The notes under the pieces are model-generated. The model ran no database searches and was not told the origin of the DNA. It worked only from the letters and a program-made list of their open reading frames with translations. From Streptomyces sp. L-9-10 (GTDB lineage: Bacteria > Actinomycetota > Actinomycetes > Streptomycetales > Streptomycetaceae), in assembly GCF_004151105.1 (NCBI RefSeq), contig NZ_PHRF01000162.1, forward strand, positions 91,409 to 155,408: a DNA stretch of 64,000 nucleotides. The letters are read 5' to 3'. The position numbers and the translations under genes were made by a program. Of the stretch, positions 58,562 to 64,000 are shown piece by piece; position 1 is the first letter of the stretch; the number at the start of each line of letters is the position of its first letter.

Positions 58562-61390
58562 ATGACAGAGGACCTCTCACCAGCCGAGCGCTACGCCGCT
58601 TCCCGGATGCGCGCCGTCGAGCAGGCCACGGCGCTCGCCCCCTTCCGCGAGATGTACGACTTCGGCCTGGACCCCTTCCAGATCGAGGCATGCCAGGCCC
58701 TGGAGGCGGGAAAGGGCGTGCTGGTCGCCGCGCCCACCGGCTCGGGCAAGACGATCGTCGGCGAGTTCGCCGTGCACCTGGCTCTGGCCGAGGGCCGCAA
58801 GTGCTTCTACACCACCCCCATCAAGGCGCTGTCCAACCAGAAGTACGCCGATCTGGCCAAGCGCTACGGCGCCGCCAAGGTCGGCCTGCTGACCGGGGAC
58901 AACAGCGTCAACGCGGACGCCCCGGTGGTCGTCATGACCACCGAGGTGCTGCGCAACATGCTCTACGCGGGCTCCCAGGCGCTCACCGGACTCGGCTATG
59001 TGGTGATGGACGAGGTGCACTACCTCTCCGACCGCTTCCGGGGCGCCGTCTGGGAAGAGGTGATCATCCATCTTCCCGAGTCGGTCACGCTGGTCTCGCT
59101 CTCGGCGACGGTCTCCAACGCCGAGGAGTTCGGTGACTGGCTGGACACCGTCCGTGGTGACACCGAAGTGATCGTCTCCGAGCACCGGCCCGTGCCGCTC
59201 TGGCAGCATGTGATGGCCGGGCGCCGGATGTACGACCTCTTCGAGGAGGAGACCGACCACGGCGGCCGTGGTGCGGGCAAGCGCGAGGTCAACCCCGATC
59301 TCGTCCGGCTGGCCCGGATGGAGAACCAGCGCACGTACAACCCGCGCGAGCGCCGGCGCGGGAAGATGATCCGCGAGGCGGACCGGGAGCGCGAGCGCCG
59401 CCAGCGCTCCCGGATCTGGACGCCCGGCAGACCCGAGGTCATCGAGCGCCTCGACGCCGAAGGGCTGCTGCCCGCGATCACCTTCATCTTCAGCCGGGCC
59501 GGCTGCGAGGCCGCCGTACAGCAGTGCATGTACGCGGGGCTCCGGCTCAACAACGACGAGGCACGGCGGCGGGTCCGCGAGATCGTCGAGGAGCGCACCG
59601 CCTCGATCCCCGGGGAGGACCTCCATGTCCTCGGCTACTACGAGTGGCTGGAGGGCCTGGAGCGTGGCATCGCCGCGCACCACGCCGGAATGCTGCCGAC
59701 CTTCAAGGAGGTCGTGGAGGAGCTGTTCGTCCGCGGTCTGGTCAAGGCGGTCTTCGCCACCGAGACCCTGGCGCTCGGCATCAACATGCCCGCCAGGTCC
59801 GTGGTGCTGGAGAAGCTCGTCAAGTGGAACGGCGAGCAGCACGCCGACATCACCCCCGGTGAGTACACCCAGCTGACCGGGCGGGCGGGGCGGCGCGGGA
59901 TCGATATCGAGGGCCACGCCGTGGTGCTCTGGCAGCGAGGTATGGACCCGGGCGCGCTCGCCGGACTCGCCGGGACGCGTACCTATCCGCTGCGCTCCAG
60001 CTTCCGGCCCTCGTACAACATGGCCGTCAATCTCGTGCAGCAATTCGGCAGGCATCGCTCGCGCGAGCTGCTGGAGACCTCTTTCGCCCAGTTCCAGGCC
60101 GACAAGTCGGTCGTCGGGATCTCCCGGCAGGTCCAGCGCAACGAGGAGGGGCTCGACGGCTACCGGGAGGGCATGACCTGCCATCTCGGGGACTTCGAGG
60201 AGTACGCGCGCATGCGGCGCGACCTCAAGGACCGCGAGACCGAGCTGGCCAAGCAGGGCGCGGCGCAGCGCCGGGCCGCCGCGGCCTCGTCGCTGGAGAA
60301 GCTCAAGCCGGGCGATGTCATCCATGTGCCGACCGGGAAGTTCTCCGGTCTCGCGCTGGTACTCGACCCCGGGCTGCCGGCCGGCCGCGCCAACGGCCAT
60401 CGCGGACTGGAGTACCAGGACGGGCCACGGCCGCTCGTACTGACCGCCGAGCGGCAGGTCAAGCGGCTCGCCTCGATGGACTTCCCGGTTCCGGTGGAGG
60501 CGCTGGAGCGGATGCGCATCCCCAAGTCGTTCAACGCGCGCTCCCCGCAGTCGCGCCGCGATCTGGCGTCCGTGCTGCGGACGAAGGCCGGGCACATCGT
60601 GCCCGAGCGGCACCGCAAGCAGCGCGCCGCCGCCGCGGACGACCGGGAGATCGCCCGGCTCCGTACGGAGCTGCGCGCCCACCCCTGCCACGGCTGCGAC
60701 GAGCGGGAGGACCACGCCCGCTGGGCGGAGCGCTACCACCGGCTCCAGCGGGACACCCGGCAGCTGGAGCGCAGGATCGAGGGGCGGACGAACACCATCG
60801 CCCGTACCTTCGACCGGATCGTCGCGCTCCTCACCGAGCTGGACTATCTGCGCGGGGACGAGGTCACGGAGCACGGAAGGCGGCTGGCCAGGCTCTATGG
60901 CGAGCTGGATCTGCTGGCGAGCGAGTGCCTGCGCGACCGGGTGTGGGAAGGGCTCTCCCCGGCCGAGCTGGCCGCCTGTGTCTCGGCGCTGGTGTACGAG
61001 GCCAGGCAGTCGGACGACGCGGTGGCGCCCAAGGTCCCCTCGGGCGGGGCGAAGGCCGCGCTGGGCGAGATGGTCCGTATCTGGGGCCGGCTCGACGCCC
61101 TGGAGGAGGATCTGAAGATCAGCCAGGCGGAAGGCGTCGGGCAGCGCGAGCCCGACCTCGGCTTCGCCTGGGCGGTCTATATGTGGGCCTCGGGCAAGGG
61201 GCTGGACGAGGTGCTGCGCGAGGCGGAGATGCCGGCCGGTGACTTCGTGCGCTGGTCCAAGCAGGTCATCGACGTGCTCGGCCAGATCGCGGCCGCCGCG
61301 CCGCGAGAGAACAGCACGGTCGCGAAGAACGCGCGCAAGGCGGTCGAGTCGGTGCTGCGCGGGGTGGTGGCGTACAGCTCGGTCGGCTGA
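58562..61390 (+). CDS. helY: Ski2-like DEAD/DEAH RNA helicase (HelY type)
   Basis: 942 residues from the ATG at 58562; a GTG at 58538 would add eight residues but overlaps the TAGGCT -10 (58546-58551), so a short or leaderless mRNA is likely. Helicase core: Q-like region LDPFQIEACQAL, Walker A APTGSGKT, DEVH box VVMDEVHYLSD, SLSATVSN (motif III), then C-terminal RecA domain with LALGINMPARSVVLE and QLTGRAGRRGIDIEG (motif VI). A charged insert lies between domains, and a C-terminal helical region contains CHGCDEREDHARWAERYHRLQ. Related to Mtr4/Ski2 and mycobacterial HelY. Predicted ATP-dependent 3'-5' RNA unwinding; partner unknown. Confidence 0.95.
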   Translation: MTEDLSPAERYAASRMRAVEQATALAPFREMYDFGLDPFQIEACQALEAGKGVLVAAPTGSGKTIVGEFAVHLALAEGRKCFYTTPIKALSNQKYADLAKRYGAAKVGLLTGDNSVNADAPVVVMTTEVLRNMLYAGSQALTGLGYVVMDEVHYLSDRFRGAVWEEVIIHLPESVTLVSLSATVSNAEEFGDWLDTVRGDTEVIVSEHRPVPLWQHVMAGRRMYDLFEEETDHGGRGAGKREVNPDLVRLARMENQRTYNPRERRRGKMIREADRERERRQRSRIWTPGRPEVIERLDAEGLLPAITFIFSRAGCEAAVQQCMYAGLRLNNDEARRRVREIVEERTASIPGEDLHVLGYYEWLEGLERGIAAHHAGMLPTFKEVVEELFVRGLVKAVFATETLALGINMPARSVVLEKLVKWNGEQHADITPGEYTQLTGRAGRRGIDIEGHAVVLWQRGMDPGALAGLAGTRTYPLRSSFRPSYNMAVNLVQQFGRHRSRELLETSFAQFQADKSVVGISRQVQRNEEGLDGYREGMTCHLGDFEEYARMRRDLKDRETELAKQGAAQRRAAAASSLEKLKPGDVIHVPTGKFSGLALVLDPGLPAGRANGHRGLEYQDGPRPLVLTAERQVKRLASMDFPVPVEALERMRIPKSFNARSPQSRRDLASVLRTKAGHIVPERHRKQRAAAADDREIARLRTELRAHPCHGCDEREDHARWAERYHRLQRDTRQLERRIEGRTNTIARTFDRIVALLTELDYLRGDEVTEHGRRLARLYGELDLLASECLRDRVWEGLSPAELAACVSALVYEARQSDDAVAPKVPSGGAKAALGEMVRIWGRLDALEEDLKISQAEGVGQREPDLGFAWAVYMWASGKGLDEVLREAEMPAGDFVRWSKQVIDVLGQIAAAAPRENSTVAKNARKAVESVLRGVVAYSSVG

Positions 61391-61508
61391 CGGCCGGGCC
61401 GGGAACCGTGCCCGGCCGGCTGACGGCCGGTCCGGGAATCGTGCGTACGGCACCCCGCCGGGCGATCTCCGGCGGGGCGGCCGTACGCGTTCCGGCCTTG
61501 TCCGGGTG

Positions 61509-61534
61509 CTGCGGGGCGGGAAGCCGCCCCGCAG
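61509..61534. terminator. Bidirectional terminator helY / fasciclin
   Basis: CTGCGGGGCGG (61509-61519), GAAG loop, CCGCCCCGCAG (61524-61534): perfect 11-bp stem with a stable tetraloop-like turn. Confidence 0.82.
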
Positions 61535-61547
61535 CCGTGCGAGGACC

Positions 61548-61573
61548 TCTGACTACATCTTCTGACTACATCT
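61548..61573. repeat. 13-bp tandem duplication at the fasciclin stop
   Basis: TCTGACTACATCT occurs at 61548-61560 and 61561-61573. The copy nearer the gene contains the TAG stop (RC of 61566-61568), so the gene's last codons and stop are repeated just downstream. Confidence 0.9.
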
Positions 61574-62222
61574 TCGGCATCAGGACCGTGTCGATGATGT
61601 GGACGGTGGCGTTGGAGGTGGACACATTGCCGCAGACGACCTTGGCGGAGTCGTTGACGGTGTACGACTCGCCCGAACCCGCCGTGGTCAGGGTGCTCTT
61701 CTCCAGGGTCGGGTAGGTGCCGCTCGCCAGCCGCGCCGGGGCCAGCTTCTCGCCGACGACGTGGTAGGTGAGGATCTTCGTCAGGGTGGCCTTGTCGCTG
61801 AGGACCTTGTCCAGGTCGGCCTTCGGGATCTTGGCGAAGGCGTCATTGGTCGGCGCGAAGACCGTGATGTTCTGGGCGTTGTTCAGGGTGTCGACCAGGC
61901 CCGCCTTCCGCACCGCCGTGACCAGGGTGGAGAGGTCGGGGTTATGGGACGCGGCGGTGGCCACCGGGTCCTTTGACATGCCGTCGAAGCTGCCGGCGCC
62001 GGACGCGGGAACGGACGCACACGCCGTACCGAACGGCTGGTCACCCGCGCCCGGGGCGTCGTCCGTCGTGCTCTCGGACTCCTGGGGAGCCGCGGCAGAG
62101 GCCGCCGAGTCCTTGCTGTCCTTGTTGTCCTTGCCGTCGTCGCCGCAGGCGGTGAGGGCCAGCGGGAGTACGACGACACCGGCGACGGCGAGGGCGGCAC
62201 GGCGGAAACGGGTGGTGTTCAT
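61566..62222 (-). CDS. Fasciclin-domain lipoprotein
   Basis: 218 residues from the ATG at 62222. Signal MNTTRFRRAALAVAGVVVLPLALTAC with lipobox (Cys26). A charged, Ser/Asp/Lys-rich linker follows to about 75, then one fasciclin (FAS1) domain: NPDLSTLVTAVRKAGLVDTLNNAQNITVFAPTNDAFAKIPKADLDKVLSDKATLTKILTYHVVGEKL...NATVHIIDTVLMPKM. FAS1 domains mediate surface adhesion; the mycobacterial relatives are MPT70/MPT83. Lies downstream of the molybdopterin oxidoreductase on the same strand, 118 bp away, probably co-expressed. Confidence 0.95.
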   Translation of the reverse strand: MNTTRFRRAALAVAGVVVLPLALTACGDDGKDNKDSKDSAASAAAPQESESTTDDAPGAGDQPFGTACASVPASGAGSFDGMSKDPVATAASHNPDLSTLVTAVRKAGLVDTLNNAQNITVFAPTNDAFAKIPKADLDKVLSDKATLTKILTYHVVGEKLAPARLASGTYPTLEKSTLTTAGSGESYTVNDSAKVVCGNVSTSNATVHIIDTVLMPKM

Positions 62223-62340
62223 CTGGAATCTCCTTGAGGAATGTGCTGAGAAGCGGTGCGGCAAAGGTGGTGCGGCAAAGGTCTGTTGAGGGCCGGTGCG
62301 GTGGTTCGCGTGCGGCGCGCCGGTGGCGCTCGCCGGATCG

Positions 62341-63999
62341 TCAGGTCACGGCGACCACCACCGAGTGCCAGCCGGTTGCGCCGTCGGGCACGGTCCCGAC
62401 GCGCTTCTCCGTCTGCGTGTAGCCGTGCAGGTCGGTGGCGCGGACTTCGAGGGTGTGGCTGCCGGTGGGGGCCCGCCACTCCCACACCCACTGGCGCCAG
62501 GTGTCCCTGGTGTCCTGGGCCGCCAGCCGCGCCGTGTGCCAGTCGCCGCCGTCGACCCGTACCTCGACCCGGGCGATTCCCCGGTGCTGGGCCCAGGCCA
62601 CTCCGGCGACGGGCACGACGCCCGCCTTCGGAGAGGCGAACGGGCGCGGGGTGTCGATCCGCGACTCGGTCTTGACGGGCGCCCGCCGGGACCAGCTCCG
62701 CTTCACCCAGTACGCGTCGTAGTCGGCGAACGTGGTGAGTTCCAGGTCCTGGAGCCACTTGCAGGCCGAGACATAGCCGTAGAGCCCCGGCACCACCATC
62801 CGTACCGGGAAGCCGTGGTCGAACGGCAGCGGTTCGCCGTTCATGCCCAGCGCCAGCAGCGCGTCGCGGCCGTCCATCACGGTCTCGACCGGCGACCCGA
62901 TGGTCATCCCGTCCACCGAGCGCGCCACCAGCTGGTCGGCGGGCCCGCCCTTCGAGGGCGGCTCCACCCCGGCCTCGCGCAGCAGATCGGCCAGCCGTAC
63001 GCCGATCCAGCGGGCGTTGCCGACGTACGGGCCGCCGACCTCGTTGGAGACACAGGTCAGGGTGATGTCCCGCTCGATCAGCTCGCGGCGGAGCAGATCG
63101 TCGAAGCTCACCGTCAGGGGGCGGGTGACGCCCTTTCCGTGGATCCTCAGCCGCCAGCCACCGGCATCGATCCTCGGGACCACCAGAGCGGTGTCGACCC
63201 GGTAGAACTCCTTGGTGGGGGTGGTGAACGGCCCCAGACCCCGGACCCTCAACTCCGCCCCGGCCGGCACGGGGCGGGCCGGTGACGCCGGTGCGGGCAG
63301 CACGATGGCGGCGCGCGAGGCGGCGGCCTCGGCCGCGCCCGATCCGTTGAGCCGGCTGCCCAGCGCACCGATACCGGCCGAAGCGGCGACCGCCGCGGTC
63401 GCGGCGATCACGAAGCCACGCCGGTCGAACGATCCGTCCGGGGGCCCGTCCGTTCCGTTCGTTCCCTCCGTTCCGTCCGGGGTTCCGTCCGCCCCCTCAG
63501 CCGCCGGGGACGGACGGAACGTGAGCCTGCCGACCAGCAGTTGGAGCACTCCGCAGGCCGACACGGCGCCCACGACGGAGGGCAGGGCGTCTAGCGGACC
63601 CCCACCGGGCCGCTCGACCGCCGCCACCGCGCCGACCGCGCCGAAGACCAGCACCGCCGCGAAACCGGCGGGCCGGTGCCGCAGCGCGACCACTCCGACC
63701 GCCATGGCGAAGACCGCCAGGAGGGCCAGGATGCCGAGCTGGAGCACCAGCTTGTCGTTGGTCCCGAAGTTCCGGACGGCGAAGTCCTTCAGCCAGGGCG
63801 GGGTGCGGTCGATGAACGCGCCGCCCACGGCGTTGACGGGACCGGCCTCGGGCCGGACGGCCGCCGCGACCAGCTCCGCCACCGCCAGCGCCGAGGCGCC
63901 CGTGACCAGCCCGCTCAGCGCCCCCAGGGCGGCACGCACCAGTCGTGCCGCGGGGCCGGGCGAACCACCCTCCGGCGTCGGGACCTTCAGATCTTCGCT
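62341..63999 (-). CDS. Membrane-anchored molybdopterin-dependent oxidoreductase (sulfite-oxidase fold), 5' end at window edge
   Basis: The frame is open to the window end. A GTG at 63939 would give 532 residues but has no ribosome site. Upstream in-frame codons read SEDLKVPTPEGGSPGPAARLVRAAL, and the start codon probably straddles position 64000. Four to five N-terminal membrane segments are followed by an RRGF segment near 170-210 with a further hydrophobic stretch. A sulfite-oxidase-type molybdopterin domain follows, with ligand Cys in ITLTCVSNEVGGPYVGNARWIGVRL, and a Mo-Co dimerisation (Ig-like) domain ends the protein. Substrate unknown. Paired with the fasciclin lipoprotein downstream. 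Confidence 0.9.
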   Translation of the reverse strand, partial: SEDLKVPTPEGGSPGPAARLVRAALGALSGLVTGASALAVAELVAAAVRPEAGPVNAVGGAFIDRTPPWLKDFAVRNFGTNDKLVLQLGILALLAVFAMAVGVVALRHRPAGFAAVLVFGAVGAVAAVERPGGGPLDALPSVVGAVSACGVLQLLVGRLTFRPSPAAEGADGTPDGTEGTNGTDGPPDGSFDRRGFVIAATAAVAASAGIGALGSRLNGSGAAEAAASRAAIVLPAPASPARPVPAGAELRVRGLGPFTTPTKEFYRVDTALVVPRIDAGGWRLRIHGKGVTRPLTVSFDDLLRRELIERDITLTCVSNEVGGPYVGNARWIGVRLADLLREAGVEPPSKGGPADQLVARSVDGMTIGSPVETVMDGRDALLALGMNGEPLPFDHGFPVRMVVPGLYGYVSACKWLQDLELTTFADYDAYWVKRSWSRRAPVKTESRIDTPRPFASPKAGVVPVAGVAWAQHRGIARVEVRVDGGDWHTARLAAQDTRDTWRQWVWEWRAPTGSHTLEVRATDLHGYTQTEKRVGTVPDGATGWHSVVVAVT

Positions 64000-64000
64000 C

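Noticed and set aside
58577-61453. 958-residue open frame antisense to the helicase
   Set aside because: Same antisense artefact; composition is low-complexity (Arg, Leu, Gly, His) and no motif is seen.

Overview
The window is high-GC actinobacterial chromosome and almost certainly Streptomyces. Two chaplins (spore and aerial-hypha coat proteins), a ParJ-type PAC2 protein, MshC of mycothiol synthesis, a GylR-controlled glycerol operon and the Pup-proteasome locus are all present. Gene order matches what I remember of the S. coelicolor core around SCO1631-SCO1680; this is recalled synteny, not a search. No transposase, integrase, phage gene, CRISPR array or plasmid function was seen. The only RNA gene found is one tRNA-Leu(GAG).

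Layout, left part. 1-2.5 kb: 3' part of a sugar ABC transporter operon (binding protein, two permeases). 2.5-5 kb: a stand-alone PAS protein, tRNA-Leu, an M20 peptidase. 5-6.2 kb: chaplins chpH and a two-domain wall-anchored chpC; the chpH ribosome site lies inside a 12-bp stem. 6.3-12.9 kb: DUF5703, an acidic hypothetical protein, a RecD-like protein with lost ATPase motifs coupled to an aldo/keto reductase, an LLM-type oxidoreductase, a ferritin-like protein. 12.9-18.9 kb: corA, then phosphatase - DUF3090 - SCO1664-family kinase-like protein - mshC, then parJ. 19.1-25.7 kb: an L-fuconate/deoxysugar catabolic operon (dehydratase, SDR, ABC importer) and its likely FadR-type repressor, linked by a shared operator-like motif.

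Layout, right part. 25.8-31 kb: glpF-glpK-glpD and gylR, with a near-identical 15-base motif upstream of both units. 31-38.4 kb: metH, a HAD phosphatase with a long leader hairpin, an orphan family-5 peptide-binding lipoprotein, an orphan NarL-type response regulator. 38.4-43 kb: RecB-like Fe-S nuclease, site-2 protease with CBS domains, trmI, a secreted protein, a ferredoxin. 43-56.4 kb: arc - dop - pup - prcB - prcA, then a LacI regulator and MFS transporter, then pafA - FKBP - FKBP - pafB - pafC. 56.4-58.5 kb: two small unknown genes, tatA, tatC. 58.5-64 kb: HelY-like helicase, fasciclin lipoprotein, membrane molybdopterin oxidoreductase open at the window end.

The central system is the Pup-proteasome pathway: Dop deamidates Pup, PafA ligates it to lysines, Arc unfolds targets, PrcBA degrades them; PafBC is a WYL-type DNA-damage transcription activator. 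The most distinctive signals are regulatory: the RBS-sequestering chaplin leader, the FadR-type operator pair, a hairpin between pup and prcB, and several -10 boxes placed 6-7 nt before a start codon (leaderless-type starts). All functional statements are from sequence reading and family knowledge only.
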